Assembly (NCBI RefSeq): GCF_001688725.2
Contig: NZ_CP015401.2
Coordinates: 1,550,001-1,614,000, forward strand
Source of the DNA: Bacteroides caecimuris
GTDB lineage: Bacteria; Bacteroidota; Bacteroidia; Bacteroidales; Bacteroidaceae
Length of the DNA: 64,000 nucleotides
Reading direction: 5' to 3'
In this document: piece after piece, positions 26,080-36,633 of the stretch
How positions within the stretch are numbered: the first letter of the stretch is position 1
Layout: the number at the start of each line of letters is the position of its first letter
Program-made: the position numbers and the translations under genes
The notes under the pieces: generated by a model
What the model was told of the DNA's origin: nothing
Seen by the model: only the letters and a program-made list of their open reading frames with translations
Database searches by the model: none

Positions 26080-26514
26080 TTATTTTGCCGGAATCTTATC
26101 AATACGGTTCTGATGACGACCGCCGTCAAATTTGGTAGAGAAGAACTCTGTCAAAATCATATTCGCTTCTTCAGTGCTGATGAAGCGTCCCGGCATAACC
26201 AGTACATTAGCGTCATTATGCTGACGAGCCAGGTGTGCGATCTCTGCATTCCAGCAGAGAGCGGCACGAACCCCTTGGTGCTTGTTCAGCGTCATATTGA
26301 TTCCGTTTCCACTGCCGCAGATAGCGATACCGGGATAACATTCTCCCGATTCCACTGCAAGAGCCAGTGGGTGAGCATAATCCGGATAGTCTACGCTTGC
26401 GGTAGAGTTAGTTCCGAAATCCTTGTAAGCCCAGCCTTTTGCTTCCAACCAGCCGCGAACATATTCTTTCAGTTCAAAACCGGCATGGTCGCATGCTAAT
26501 CCGATTGTTTTCAT
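26080..26514 (-). CDS. rpiB: Ribose-5-phosphate isomerase B
   Basis: This 144-aa RpiB/LacAB-fold enzyme interconverts ribose-5-P and ribulose-5-P. Motifs are LACDHAGFELKEYV (residues 6-19), ASVDYPDYAHPLA (about 39-51) and the active-site loop AICGSGNGINM, with the catalytic Cys near residue 67. The start overlaps the transketolase stop by 1 bp (TAATG), so the two are translationally coupled. Together they feed ribose and xylulose phosphates into glycolysis, matching the upstream arabinose genes. Confidence 0.94.
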   Translation of the reverse strand: MKTIGLACDHAGFELKEYVRGWLEAKGWAYKDFGTNSTASVDYPDYAHPLALAVESGECYPGIAICGSGNGINMTLNKHQGVRAALCWNAEIAHLARQHNDANVLVMPGRFISTEEANMILTEFFSTKFDGGRHQNRIDKIPAK

Positions 26515-28523
26515 TAGAGCATTGCTTTTACTTGGTTATATACGTTTTCGGCAGTGAATCCAAGTTTCTCGTCCAACACTTTGTAAGGAGCGGAGAAACC
26601 GAAAGATTCCAATCCCCAAACTTTACCGTAGCAACCTACCAGACCTTGAAGAGTGACAGGCAGGCCGGCAGTCATACCGAAGATTTTTGCGTCTGACGGA
26701 AGAACAGCTTCCTGATATTCTTTCGGTTGGTTACGGAACAGACCTTCAGACGGAACAGATACAATGCGTACCTTCACGCCATCTTTACGAAGTAACTCTG
26801 TGCCAGCTACCAATGTAGATACTTCAGAACCTGAAGCTACCAGGATAACATCCGGATTTTCATCGGAACCTGCCACGATATAAGCACCCTTAGCTGCTTG
26901 TTCGTAATCTGTTCCTGCCGGTAAATTGGCAATATTCTGACGAGAGAAGATCAGGCCTGTCGGAGTAGACATATTTTCCATAGCAAGTTTCCATGCAATA
27001 GTTGTCTCTTCTGCATCAGCCGGGCGAAGTACCAGCATAGAGTTGTGTCCCTTATGGTTTTTCAGTTTCTCCATCAAGCGGATTTGTGCTTCCTGTTCTA
27101 CCGGTTCGTGAGTAGGACCGTCTTCACCTACGCGGAATGCGTCGTGTGTCCAGATGAATTTCACCGGTTGTTCCATCAAGGCAGCCATACGTACGGCTGG
27201 TTTCATATAGTCGGAGAATACGAAGAATGTACCGCAAGCAGCGATAACACCACCGTGGAGAGACATACCGATACAGATACAAGCCATTGACAACTCGGAT
27301 ACACCAGCCTGGAAGAATGCTCCGCTGAAATCACCTTTCTTGAAAGAATGAGTCTTTTTCAGGAAACCGTCAGTCTTGTCAGAGTTAGAAAGGTCGGCTG
27401 AAGCAACGATCATGTTTTCTACCTGTGTGGCAAGTGCGCTCAGTACAGTTGCAGATGCAGCACGAGTAGCGCTACCTGCTTTCTGTTCGATAGCAGCCCA
27501 GTCTACTTTCGGAGCTTTGCCTGAGAAGAAGAGTTCCAGTTTTGCAGCCAGTTCCGGATTTGCTTTCGCCCATGCAGCTTTCTTTGCATATTTTTCAGCA
27601 ACGATCTTTTTCAGTTCTTCTGTTCTTTTTGCATACAGTTCGGCTACTTCCGGGAATATAACGAACGGGTTAGTAGGATCACCACCCAGATTTTTGATTG
27701 TATTTACGTAAGCGTCGCCACCGAGCGGAGCACCGTGAGTAGCACAGTTGGCTTCATAGCTGCTGCCGTCTGCCTTGCGAGCGCCTTTACCCATTACAGT
27801 CTTACCGATAATTAGTGTCGGGCGTTCCTTTTCCGCCTGTGCTTCCTTGATTGCCGCACGGATTTCGTCAGGATCGTTACCGTTTATGCTGATTACTTTC
27901 CATCCCCATGCTTCATATTTCATGGCTGTGTCTTCAACGGTCACATCTTTTGTTTCAGTAGAAAGCTGAATGTCGTTGGAGTCATAGAACATAATCAGGT
28001 TGTCCAGTCCCAAAGCACCGGCAATACGTCCGGAACCTTGAGAAATTTCTTCCTGGATACCACCGTCGGAGATGTAAGCATAGATTGTCTGGTTCATCAC
28101 CTCGTCGAAACGGGCTTTCAAGAATTTGGCAGCAATAGCAGCACCTACAGCGAAAGTATGTCCCTGTCCCAGCGGACCGGAAGTATTTTCGATGCCACGC
28201 ATGATGTCCACTTCAGGGTGTCCCGGAGTAGGGCTTCCCCATTGACGGAATTCTTTCAGCTCGTCCAGCGTGAATTTTCCTGTCAATGCCAACGTAGAAT
28301 AAAGCATTGGAGACATGTGCCCCGGGTCGAGGAAAAAGCGGTCACGTCCTTCCCAACGGGGATTCTCGGGGTCGTATACTAGAAACTCAGAAAAGAGTAC
28401 ATTTACAAAGTCAGCACCACCCATGGCGCCCCCCGGGTGACCGGAATTGGCTTTTTCAACCATTGAAGCAGCAAGAATACGGATATTATCCGCTGCACGA
28501 TTCATAAGTTTGTTATCGTTCAT
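26514..28523 (-). CDS. tkt: Transketolase
   Basis: This 669-aa TPP enzyme transfers two-carbon units between xylulose-5-P and aldose phosphates. It is full length: the N-terminal EKANSGHPGGAMGGADFV, the TPP loop SDGGIQEEIS with FYDSNDIQLS, the middle Pyr domain (HDAFRVGEDGPTHEPVEQ) and the C-terminal domain are present. It starts at ATG 28523. It lies between the arabinose genes and rpiB on one strand, so L-arabinose carbon can go from xylulose-5-P straight into the pentose phosphate pathway. It also has its own -7 box and is likely expressed constitutively as well. Confidence 0.96.
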   Translation of the reverse strand: MNDNKLMNRAADNIRILAASMVEKANSGHPGGAMGGADFVNVLFSEFLVYDPENPRWEGRDRFFLDPGHMSPMLYSTLALTGKFTLDELKEFRQWGSPTPGHPEVDIMRGIENTSGPLGQGHTFAVGAAIAAKFLKARFDEVMNQTIYAYISDGGIQEEISQGSGRIAGALGLDNLIMFYDSNDIQLSTETKDVTVEDTAMKYEAWGWKVISINGNDPDEIRAAIKEAQAEKERPTLIIGKTVMGKGARKADGSSYEANCATHGAPLGGDAYVNTIKNLGGDPTNPFVIFPEVAELYAKRTEELKKIVAEKYAKKAAWAKANPELAAKLELFFSGKAPKVDWAAIEQKAGSATRAASATVLSALATQVENMIVASADLSNSDKTDGFLKKTHSFKKGDFSGAFFQAGVSELSMACICIGMSLHGGVIAACGTFFVFSDYMKPAVRMAALMEQPVKFIWTHDAFRVGEDGPTHEPVEQEAQIRLMEKLKNHKGHNSMLVLRPADAEETTIAWKLAMENMSTPTGLIFSRQNIANLPAGTDYEQAAKGAYIVAGSDENPDVILVASGSEVSTLVAGTELLRKDGVKVRIVSVPSEGLFRNQPKEYQEAVLPSDAKIFGMTAGLPVTLQGLVGCYGKVWGLESFGFSAPYKVLDEKLGFTAENVYNQVKAML

Positions 28524-28560
28524 ATCATTAAAATTTAATTGATTTCTGTCAGATTGCTGG

Positions 28561-28568
28561 CAAAGATA
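28561..28568 (-). promoter_or_regulatory. -7 box of tkt-rpiB promoter
   Basis: Minus-strand TATCTTTG lies 38 bp before tkt. TTTG (28596-28593) stands 24 bp further upstream, slightly more than the usual 19-22. Confidence 0.5.
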
Positions 28569-28665
28569 ACTCTTTATGTGGATTTAACAATCCAAAAGTG
28601 CCATCTTTTTTATTACCATTTTAACACTCTTCTTGTTTGTAATACAATAAGTAACAGCCCTTGAA

Positions 28666-30210
28666 TTACTGTAACTCTAAAGTAACAATAGACTTAGCGG
28701 GAAGTTTTACCTTCATTGTACCTTTATTGATTTTTACCTCTTTGAAAGGTGCCGGTTTTACAATATCAGGATTCTCAAAAGAATTGTAATCGGTCAGTTT
28801 GGCTGAGGTCAGGATTTCTCCGACAGCTTTTTTCGATTTTGTATCCCCGAGGTTGACGGTTATTTCCTGTGCTTCGTCAGCGTTCACATTCGAGAGGGAA
28901 ATATGGATAACTCCGTTTTTGTCTTTTGATGCGGTTGCGCTCACCATAGGCACAGTGCGGTTGTCGCGTACGTTCATCTTTTCACAGTTCAGCTCGATTG
29001 GGAGATAAGTGGCATCTTGGTGTACTTTGTACATTTTGAAGACGTAATAAGTAGGAGTGAGCACCATCTCTTTGTCTTTTGTCAGAATCATGGATTGGAG
29101 TACGTTGACTATCTGTGCGATGTTTGCCATCTTCAGGCGGTCAGTGTATTTGTGGAATACGTCAAGGCTCAGAGAGGCAACGAAAGCGTCACGTAGTGTG
29201 TTTTGCTGATAAAGGTGTCCGCGGATAGTTCCCGGTTCTTCATCCCACCAAGTTCCCCATTCGTCAAGCAAGAGGGCGATTTTCTTGTCCTTATCATATT
29301 TGTCCATGATGGCGCAATGTTTCTTTAGCACGTCTTCCACCTCAAGGCATTTGCCCATTGTCCAGTAATAATCGTCCTTATTGAACTGGGTTGCGGATGT
29401 TTTACTGCCGCTCCATCCCGTTACTGTATAGTAGTGCAGGGAAAGACCTTCCATACGATGTCCTATGCGGTTCATCAATACATCTGTCCAGTTGTAATCA
29501 TAGTCACTGGCGCCACTGGCGATTTTGAACAGACGGTTGCCGTCATAGTTACGGCAATAGGTGGAATAACGACGGTATAAATCTGCGTAATATTCCGGAC
29601 GCATGCTGCCACCGCATCCCCAGCTTTCATTACCTACACCGAGGTATTTTACTTTCCATGCTTTGTCGCGACCATTCTTACGGCGAAGGTTGGCCATAGG
29701 AGAGTCTCCGTCAGAAGTCATATATTCCACCCATTTGGCAAGCTCTTCCACTGTGCCGCTACCTACATTTCCACTCACGTATGGTTCGCATCCCAGCATT
29801 TCGCAAAGATTCAAAAACTCGTGCGTTCCGAAACTGTTGTCTTCAATGGTACCGCCCCAGTTGTTGTTCACCATCTTCGGACGGTTCTCTTTCGGACCAA
29901 TGCCGTCCATCCAGTGGTATTCATCGGCAAAGCATCCGCCCGGCCAGCGAAGAACGGGAACGGACAAGTCTTTCAGTGCATTGAATACATCTGTGCGATA
30001 TCCTTTGATATTAGGAATATCCGAGTTTTCGCCTACCCAAAGACCACCATAGATGCATGAACCTAGGTGTTCGGCAAACTGGCCGTAGATTTCTTTCGGG
30101 ATGATTTCTTTGCCTTGATCGGCGTGTACGGTGATGGTAGCACTCTTCTGTGCGGAAAGAGATACCGATGCTGCCAGAAAGACCGTGCTGGCTAATAGTT
30201 TTGCTTTCAT
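28666..30210 (-). CDS. GH51 alpha-L-arabinofuranosidase (periplasmic)
   Basis: This 514-aa glycosidase removes terminal alpha-L-arabinofuranose units. The signal peptide (TVFLAASVSLSAQ) points to the periplasm. Catalytic motifs are GVGNESWGCGG (acid/base Glu, about residue 194) and LLLDEWGTWWDEEPG (nucleophile Glu, about 316). The N-terminal GQFAEHLGSCIYGG and RWPGGCFADEYHW are also typical of GH51. It lies 60 bp after GH127 on the same strand. It should cut short arabino-oligosaccharides brought in by the SusC/D system. Confidence 0.94.
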   Translation of the reverse strand: MKAKLLASTVFLAASVSLSAQKSATITVHADQGKEIIPKEIYGQFAEHLGSCIYGGLWVGENSDIPNIKGYRTDVFNALKDLSVPVLRWPGGCFADEYHWMDGIGPKENRPKMVNNNWGGTIEDNSFGTHEFLNLCEMLGCEPYVSGNVGSGTVEELAKWVEYMTSDGDSPMANLRRKNGRDKAWKVKYLGVGNESWGCGGSMRPEYYADLYRRYSTYCRNYDGNRLFKIASGASDYDYNWTDVLMNRIGHRMEGLSLHYYTVTGWSGSKTSATQFNKDDYYWTMGKCLEVEDVLKKHCAIMDKYDKDKKIALLLDEWGTWWDEEPGTIRGHLYQQNTLRDAFVASLSLDVFHKYTDRLKMANIAQIVNVLQSMILTKDKEMVLTPTYYVFKMYKVHQDATYLPIELNCEKMNVRDNRTVPMVSATASKDKNGVIHISLSNVNADEAQEITVNLGDTKSKKAVGEILTSAKLTDYNSFENPDIVKPAPFKEVKINKGTMKVKLPAKSIVTLELQ

Positions 30211-30270
30211 AAATGGTATTTGTTTAAATGATTATATAGATGTTTGATTTACAGTGATGATAAACGTTGA

Positions 30271-32649
30271 TTATTTGAGCAGGCGTACCTCATAAATGGC
30301 AGGCGTCCACTCTGTTCCGTCAGGGGTGAAGCGTATCGGGCAACTTCCGGATTTCAGTTTTTGTGGCAGAAGCCAGGAGAGGGTAATAAATCCGTCTTTA
30401 TCCGCTTCGCTTATGGTAGGATTGACTGCCAGTTTATTATTATTCAATAGAATGGCTACTTTGTTACGGTCATTCTTCTGTATGGTAATTCTAATCCGGC
30501 CTGCTTCTTCTTTTACTTTCAGGTTATAGCTGAACCAACCTTTGGCACGGCGGAAATGGCGGTCTTTATTTGTACCGGTTTCTGCCTGTTCGTATTGGAT
30601 TCCGTGGTCGGATTCCGGTTGCTGTTCACCGGGAAAAATCAGGTCGACGGTTTGGTTTGCTAATTCTGTTGCTTTTCTTTCGGCTGTTGCCATTTCTTTC
30701 TGGATGATTTTGAATTGTTCTTCGTTTGCCTGACGGAAGTAAATAGCGTATCGGGCATTGTGCAAACGGAAGAACGGGATAAGTTCCAATGTTTTGTTTT
30801 GTGCAGGATATACGTTCCCGTCGAAGGTGAATATTAATTGGTTACCGTCCTTTTTGTGAAGGGAATTACGGATTGATTCGGGATTTCCAATCAACATCGG
30901 CACTTCCTGCAAAGGAATTTGTTTACCATGGGCGATATGTCCGCCACGGCTGTCGTCTGCGTACAAACCGTCGAGATGTCCGGTGCCCGTAGAAGCCGCA
31001 AGGACGATAGGACCGTATAAGAAAGCGCAATAGTCTTTCTTGTCAGGTATCTGCTCAAGGCTGACTTTCATTGGAAGATTAAAGGTAATTACATCTCCTT
31101 TTTTCCATTTACGGTGGAGAGTCAGATAATTGCTGTTTTCTTCGACGATAGACGCTTCGCTTTTACCATTGATTTTCACATTGTATTCTTTACTGTGTTC
31201 AGCCCATTGAGGTTGGCGTATTTTCAAAGTGACCCCTTTCTTCGGTGCTTTATCAATGCGTAATGTCACTTTTCCGTCATCGGGGAAATGGGTTTCTTGT
31301 GTCAAAGTAACTCCCTTTTCTTTCCAGGTCAGTTGTGACGGGATGAATAGGTTGACGTATAGCGTATCTTTTTGATGCGCATAAATAAATTCACCGTACT
31401 TGGTGTGATTTTCCAGTCCTGAACCGACGCAGCACCACATGGATGTCTCCGGTTGTGAGTAAACCCGGTAATGTCCGGGACGCATGGGAGTGAAATAGAC
31501 AAAACCACCTTTCTCCGGTTCTTGTGACGCTAAAATATGATTATAGAGTGCACGCTCGTAATAGTCGGCGAAATTCGTTTCGGGAGAATCCTGATAAAGC
31601 ATTTTGGTAAGCCGGAGCATATTATAGGTATTGCAAGTCTCCGGTCCTTGAACATCGTTCAGCATGGACGTGAAGTTATCCGACGGATGGAAGTGCTCGC
31701 GTACACTATTTCCACCGATACAGACAGAACGGTGATTGACTACCGTGTTCCAGAAAAAACGGGCGGCATGATCCCACTCTGCAGCATGATTCCAGTTCTT
31801 GTCGTCTTGTGAAAGTTCGGCTATCCGTTTGTACCCGATGACTTTCGGTATTTGTGTATTGGCGTGCATGCCTGTCAGTTTGTCTTCCTCTTTGATAAGC
31901 GGATCTAAGATAAACTTGTGAGAGAAACGGCGTGCTAGTTCCAGATACTTCTTGTCGCCTGTGATTTCGGCCACATCGGCGAAAGTCTCGTTTAATCCGC
32001 CATGTTCGCTACGAAGCATATCTTGTATTTGTTCATCGCTCAAGTCGGAAGTAATGTCAATCATCCAGTCGGTAAAATCAACCAGCATTTGTCGAGCGAG
32101 ATCGCTTCCTGCATAAAGATAAGCGTCCCGCAGTCCGGCATAAGTCTTGTGTATGTTGTAGAGAGGTACCCATTTGCCGTTAAGGTCGAAACCACCGGCA
32201 CGGATATTTCCTGCTTTAATATCTTTCCATAGTTGGAGACTGCCTGGAGTGCCGCCGATAAATCCTGTGCCGACAGCTTGCTGTGCGCGGTGAAGTTCGT
32301 TCAACATATAGTTGAGACGGTTGTAGACAGCAGTGTCTCCGGTCGCGGCATACATCATGGAGAGGGCGGATAAATAATGTCCGCCAATGTGCCCATCCAG
32401 TCCAGTGTTTTCCCAATTGGTGTAGCTCGGAACTTTGGAGGTCAATCCTGCTTCACGGAGGAAAGGGGCGAGCAGGCGGTCGGGATTCATTGACAATATA
32501 TAATGTAAATCAGTCTGTTGGGCTTGCAGAAAAGGACTGTTCAGCAGTTTCACATCTTGTAGGGGAAAGTACGAAACTTGTTGCCGGTTTTGTGCTTTTC
32601 CCAATGAAACGGATAGAAGAAGGGCAAGTATGAACGAGGTGGTTTTCAT
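30271..32649 (-). CDS. GH127 beta-L-arabinofuranosidase (DUF1680 family)
   Basis: The protein has 792 aa from ATG 32649 (signal peptide MKTTSFILALLLSVSLGKAQ); the open frame extends ten codons further, but the signal favours this start. GH127 enzymes release beta-linked L-arabinofuranose with a cysteine nucleophile held by zinc. The metal/catalytic residues are visible: GPETCNTYNML (Glu and Cys near 336-338) and WCCVGSGLENHTKYGE (paired Cys near 405). The fold starts as an (alpha/alpha)6 barrel (DGHIGGHYLSALSMMYA, TGFIGGTP), followed by beta-sandwich domains. Its place with AraA/B/D suggests that released arabinose is used directly. Confidence 0.92.
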   Translation of the reverse strand: MKTTSFILALLLSVSLGKAQNRQQVSYFPLQDVKLLNSPFLQAQQTDLHYILSMNPDRLLAPFLREAGLTSKVPSYTNWENTGLDGHIGGHYLSALSMMYAATGDTAVYNRLNYMLNELHRAQQAVGTGFIGGTPGSLQLWKDIKAGNIRAGGFDLNGKWVPLYNIHKTYAGLRDAYLYAGSDLARQMLVDFTDWMIDITSDLSDEQIQDMLRSEHGGLNETFADVAEITGDKKYLELARRFSHKFILDPLIKEEDKLTGMHANTQIPKVIGYKRIAELSQDDKNWNHAAEWDHAARFFWNTVVNHRSVCIGGNSVREHFHPSDNFTSMLNDVQGPETCNTYNMLRLTKMLYQDSPETNFADYYERALYNHILASQEPEKGGFVYFTPMRPGHYRVYSQPETSMWCCVGSGLENHTKYGEFIYAHQKDTLYVNLFIPSQLTWKEKGVTLTQETHFPDDGKVTLRIDKAPKKGVTLKIRQPQWAEHSKEYNVKINGKSEASIVEENSNYLTLHRKWKKGDVITFNLPMKVSLEQIPDKKDYCAFLYGPIVLAASTGTGHLDGLYADDSRGGHIAHGKQIPLQEVPMLIGNPESIRNSLHKKDGNQLIFTFDGNVYPAQNKTLELIPFFRLHNARYAIYFRQANEEQFKIIQKEMATAERKATELANQTVDLIFPGEQQPESDHGIQYEQAETGTNKDRHFRRAKGWFSYNLKVKEEAGRIRITIQKNDRNKVAILLNNNKLAVNPTISEADKDGFITLSWLLPQKLKSGSCPIRFTPDGTEWTPAIYEVRLLK

Positions 32650-32661
32650 GATGGTAGATTT

Positions 32662-32697
32662 CCCCTTATCCCTCTCCAAACGGAGAGGGGATAGGGA
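32662..32697. repeat. Strong hairpin between araB and GH127
   Basis: CCCTCTCC-AAAC-GGAGAGGGG with flanking TTATCC/GGATAG gives a stem of about 14 bp with one bulge. It lies between the araB stop and the GH127 start, 12 bp before the GH127 ATG on the transcript. It may stabilise a processed 3' end, attenuate the downstream glycosidase genes, or be a mobile REP-like unit. Confidence 0.65.
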
Positions 32698-32759
32698 TAG
32701 TTTATGTTAATACTTAAAATGATGATTGAGAAAGAAGCGAATAAGCCTCGTGATGTGGC

Positions 32760-34358
32760 TTATTTGAATTTAGCTGCCGCTTCCTCAATAGGCAATCCAG
32801 CCTTGTAGTTTTCAATGTATGCATTAAAACCGGCTACATCTTCGGGTACGGGAGATATTTCGACACCGGCGTCACCTACAAATACATTTTCGTCCAGGAA
32901 ATCGGCAAGGGATTGTTTTTTTTCATTGTTCACGAGGTAAGAGCCTAACAGGGCAATCCCCCAGGCACCACCTTCACCGGCTGTTTCCATTACGGAAATA
33001 GGTGAGTTGATGGCTGCTGCAAGCACTCTCTGACCTACTCCTTTGGTCTTGAATAATCCGCCGTGTCCTGTAATTCTGTCAACTTTGACTTTCTCTTCGT
33101 TGAACAGAATGTCGTTGCCAATCTTGAGCACTCCTACAGAAGCATACAAGTGAGTCCGCATAAAGTTTGCCAGGCAGAACTTATCATTTGCCGAGCGTAC
33201 GAATAGCGGTCTTCCGTCAGCAATACCCGTTACAGGTTCGCCGGAGATGTAATTGTAGGAGAGAAGACCACCGCAGTCGGCATCACCTGTGAGGGCAATA
33301 TTGTAGAGCTTGCTGTAAATTTCATCCATATTTACAGGTATGCCCAGAAGCTCCTGATATTCTTTGAATAGGTTGACCCATGCGTTGAGATCAGAAGTAC
33401 AGTTGTTGCAATGTACCATGGCTACCAGACTTCCGTCAGGAGTGGTCACCATGTCAATCATGTCGTATGGCTTTGACAAATCTTTCTCCAATACAATCAT
33501 AGAGAATGAAGAAGTACCTGCCGACACATTTCCTGTACGTTGTTTGACTGCATTGGTTGCCACCATTCCGGTACCTGCGTCTCCTTCCGGCGGACAAACC
33601 GGTATTCCTGCCTTCAAATGACCCGATGCATCGAGCATTTTACTTCCTTCCGGAGTGAGGACACCGGCATTTTCACCTGCCGACAATACTTTAGGCAGAA
33701 TATCTTCCAGCTTCCAGCTATATTCTTTCGGAGCAATCAGATTATCGAACTTAGCCACCATTTCAGCCGAATAGTTATGGGTTGTCGGATCGATAGGGAG
33801 CATACCCGATGCGTCACCGATACCCAATACCTTTTCGCCAGTTAGCTGCCAATGCACATAACCTGCAAGGGTTGTCAGGAATTTGATGTCTTTGACATGT
33901 GCTTCATTGTCCAGGATAGCCTGATACAAATGTGAAATGCTCCATCTCAGAGGAATGTTGTAGACAAATAGTTCGGACAAGGCTGCCGCTGCTCGACCTG
34001 TATTCGTGTTTCTCCAAGTACGGAATGGCACGAGTATTTCTTCTTTCTCATTGAACGGCATATAACCGTGCATCATGGCACTGACACCGATAGCTGCCAG
34101 GTTCTCGATTTCCACGTCACCGTATAAGTTCTTAATATTGGAACGAAGGTCGGCATAGCAATCTTGCAAACCTGACCAGATGGCTTCAATGCTATAAGTC
34201 CAAAGCCCGTCTACCAACTGGTTCTCCCATGTGTGGCTGCCTTGAGCGATTGGTTTGTTTTCCTGGTCAATCAAAACTGCTTTTATTCGTGTTGAACCGA
34301 GTTCTATACCCAGAATGGCTTTGCCTGTCTCGATTGTTGATTTTGCATCTAATTTCAT
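32760..34358 (-). CDS. araB: FGGY-family L-ribulokinase
   Basis: This 532-aa sugar kinase has the two actin-like FGGY domains: [18 protein letters not shown] (about residues 16-33), [12 protein letters not shown] (about 90), [17 protein letters not shown] with [11 protein letters not shown] (about 255-285) and the C-terminal [15 protein letters not shown] (about 465-480). Sequence alone might suggest a xylulokinase, but adjacent araA and araD and the known Bacteroides order make L-ribulose the likely substrate. It starts 22 bp after araA. It belongs to the Bacteroidetes-type kinase, not to the enterobacterial AraB subfamily. Confidence 0.88.
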   Translation of the reverse strand: MKLDAKSTIETGKAILGIELGSTRIKAVLIDQENKPIAQGSHTWENQLVDGLWTYSIEAIWSGLQDCYADLRSNIKNLYGDVEIENLAAIGVSAMMHGYMPFNEKEEILVPFRTWRNTNTGRAAAALSELFVYNIPLRWSISHLYQAILDNEAHVKDIKFLTTLAGYVHWQLTGEKVLGIGDASGMLPIDPTTHNYSAEMVAKFDNLIAPKEYSWKLEDILPKVLSAGENAGVLTPEGSKMLDASGHLKAGIPVCPPEGDAGTGMVATNAVKQRTGNVSAGTSSFSMIVLEKDLSKPYDMIDMVTTPDGSLVAMVHCNNCTSDLNAWVNLFKEYQELLGIPVNMDEIYSKLYNIALTGDADCGGLLSYNYISGEPVTGIADGRPLFVRSANDKFCLANFMRTHLYASVGVLKIGNDILFNEEKVKVDRITGHGGLFKTKGVGQRVLAAAINSPISVMETAGEGGAWGIALLGSYLVNNEKKQSLADFLDENVFVGDAGVEISPVPEDVAGFNAYIENYKAGLPIEEAAAKFK

Positions 34359-34380
34359 GTTGAAATCAATATTTTAAGGT

Positions 34381-35907
34381 TTAGCAAAGCGCCTTATTCA
34401 GCATGTAATACACCTCGTTCATGCGCAGTTCTTTCTTGAAGCAACTGATAGTAGTATCTTTGTTGATATGTACCATTTCGATGCCTGCAATTTCCGCATA
34501 ATCTTCCCAGTATTCGGCTGTCAGGTCGTAAGAGAAGCAAGAGTGGTGAGTACCACCTGCCAGAATCCATGCACCTGCACCTACTTCAAGGTTAGGCATC
34601 GGAATCCAAAGAGCGGAAGCAACCGGCAACTTAGGCAGCGGTTTCGGCTCAATACATTCTACGTCGTTTACAATCAGACGGAAACGGTTGCCCATATCTA
34701 CTATCGTAGCGGTGCAGCCTGTACCTATTTTTGAGGTAAATACAAGACGTGCAGTCTGGCTCTTACGAATACCAATACCGAGGAAGTGTACTTCCAGACG
34801 AGGTTTGTTGGCAGCGATAAGCGGGCAGATTTCCAACATGTGTGATTGCAGGATAGAACTGTTGGCGCCGTCGAAGTTCAGTGTATAATCTTCAAGGAAT
34901 GAGCAGCCTTTCGGAAGTCCTTGGTTCATTACCCATACAGTACGGTAAAGAGCGGCTGATTTCCAATCGCCTTCGGCACCGAATCCGTAGCCTTCCGCCA
35001 TCAGGCGTTGGGAAGCTAATCCCGGAATCTGGTCAAAACCATTGTGTTCGATGTCGCCCAAATCGTCGAAGTTGGTAGTGAATCCTTTAGCGCCTTTAGC
35101 TTTCAGAATGGCACGGATGGCAAGTTCTGCTTTAGCGGCATTCCATACTTTCTGATAAGCTTCGGTCGATTTGTCTTCTAAAGAAGCATCGTGATCGTAT
35201 TCCTGGAAGTAGGTAGCTACCAATGTATCTACATCTTCATTCTTGATTTCTTTGTGATATTCCATCAGTTCGCTTACCGGACAGTAGTCTACGTGATAAC
35301 CCATGCGTTGTTCAGCTTCCACTTTGTCACCATCGGTTACGGCTACATTGTTCATCTGGTCACCAAAGCGGATAATCAGCATATCCTGAGAATCTGCCCA
35401 ACCAGCGCAAACGCGCATCCAAACGGCAATCTTATGCTGTGTTTCTTCTTCTTTCCAGTAACCTACCACTACTTTGCGGCGGATACGCATACGGGTACAG
35501 ATGTGTCCGAATTCACGGTCGCCGTGGGCAGACTGGTTAAGGTTCATGAAATCCATGTCCATTGTATCCCAGGGGATTTCCTTGTTGAACTGAGTGTGCA
35601 GGTGCAGCAACGGTTTCTTCAGTTGTTGCAAGCCATGAATCCACATTTTGGCAGGAGAGAAAGTATGCATCCAAGTGATGACACCGATACATTTATCATC
35701 GTTATTTGCAGCTTTGAAAACAGTTTCCACCTCTTTGGAAGAGTTTGCCGTTCCTTTATATACCACTTTTACAGGAAGTTTGCCGGATTCATTCAGTCCG
35801 TTTACCATTTCATTAGAGTGTGCGTCTACTGCGATTACTGCGTCACCTCCGTACAAGAGCTGTGCTCCTGTTACGAACCATACTTCATATTGGTCAAATG
35901 CGTTCAT
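34381..35907 (-). CDS. araA: L-arabinose isomerase
   Basis: This is a 508-aa isomerase from ATG 35907 (MNAFDQYEVWFVTGAQLLYG); a TTG four codons upstream is less likely. It converts L-arabinose to L-ribulose with Mn2+. Family motifs include WMHTFSPAKMWIHGLQ, LHLHTQFN, MDFMNLNQSAHGDREFGHIC, GYGFGAEGDWKSAALYR (metal Glu) and LAGGTHHSCFS (metal His). The length is normal for AraA. It is 37 bp after araD. Confidence 0.96.
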   Translation of the reverse strand: MNAFDQYEVWFVTGAQLLYGGDAVIAVDAHSNEMVNGLNESGKLPVKVVYKGTANSSKEVETVFKAANNDDKCIGVITWMHTFSPAKMWIHGLQQLKKPLLHLHTQFNKEIPWDTMDMDFMNLNQSAHGDREFGHICTRMRIRRKVVVGYWKEEETQHKIAVWMRVCAGWADSQDMLIIRFGDQMNNVAVTDGDKVEAEQRMGYHVDYCPVSELMEYHKEIKNEDVDTLVATYFQEYDHDASLEDKSTEAYQKVWNAAKAELAIRAILKAKGAKGFTTNFDDLGDIEHNGFDQIPGLASQRLMAEGYGFGAEGDWKSAALYRTVWVMNQGLPKGCSFLEDYTLNFDGANSSILQSHMLEICPLIAANKPRLEVHFLGIGIRKSQTARLVFTSKIGTGCTATIVDMGNRFRLIVNDVECIEPKPLPKLPVASALWIPMPNLEVGAGAWILAGGTHHSCFSYDLTAEYWEDYAEIAGIEMVHINKDTTISCFKKELRMNEVYYMLNKALC

Positions 35908-35944
35908 ATCTTTATTCAATTTTAAGTTGTTAATCTTTCATTAT

Positions 35945-36628
35945 TTATTGTCCGTAATAAGCGTTCGGACCATGTTTGCGGCTGAAATGTTTTTCCACCA
36001 GCAGCGGGTTCATTGTCAAGTTCGGATTGACGGCATAAGCAATGCTTGCCATCTTGGCTACCTGCTCCATCACTACAGCATTGTGCACTGCATCATGGGC
36101 GTCTTTCCCCCAGGAGAAAGGACCGTGGTTCTTCACCAGAACTCCCGGCGTATGTACGGGATTCAATCCTTCGAAACGTTTCACAATCACATTTCCGGTT
36201 TCTAGTTCGTAGGCACCTTTCACTTCCGCTTCCGTCATGTCTGCCGTGCAGGGGATGGCGTCATGGAAATAATCAGCATGGGTCGTTCCGATATTCGGAA
36301 TGTCACAACCGGCCTGTGCCCAAGCTGTCGCATAAGTAGAGTGGGTGTGTACCACTCCGCCGATTTCCGGGAATGCTTTGTAGAGTACTACATGAGTGGG
36401 AGTATCTGAGGAAGGCTTCAGCCGTCCTTCGACGACTTTGCCTTCTAAATCCACTACTACCATATCTTCTGCTTTCATATCATCATAACTTACACCACTG
36501 GGCTTGATTACTACCAGCCCGCTTTCACGGTCGATGGCAGAAACATTTCCCCAGGTAAAGATGACTAATCCATGCTTTACCAATTCGAGGTTGGCATGAA
36601 ACACTTTTTCTTTCAGTTCTTCCAGCAT
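35945..36628 (-). CDS. araD: L-ribulose-5-phosphate 4-epimerase
   Basis: This 227-aa class-II-aldolase-fold enzyme makes D-xylulose-5-P. Visible motifs are [20 protein letters not shown] (substrate phosphate), [28 protein letters not shown] (zinc His pair), [13 protein letters not shown] and [10 protein letters not shown] (third zinc His near residue 167). It lies 5 bp after the Nudix regulator, showing close coupling. Confidence 0.95.
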   Translation of the reverse strand: MLEELKEKVFHANLELVKHGLVIFTWGNVSAIDRESGLVVIKPSGVSYDDMKAEDMVVVDLEGKVVEGRLKPSSDTPTHVVLYKAFPEIGGVVHTHSTYATAWAQAGCDIPNIGTTHADYFHDAIPCTADMTEAEVKGAYELETGNVIVKRFEGLNPVHTPGVLVKNHGPFSWGKDAHDAVHNAVVMEQVAKMASIAYAVNPNLTMNPLLVEKHFSRKHGPNAYYGQ

Positions 36629-36633
36629 ATTGA

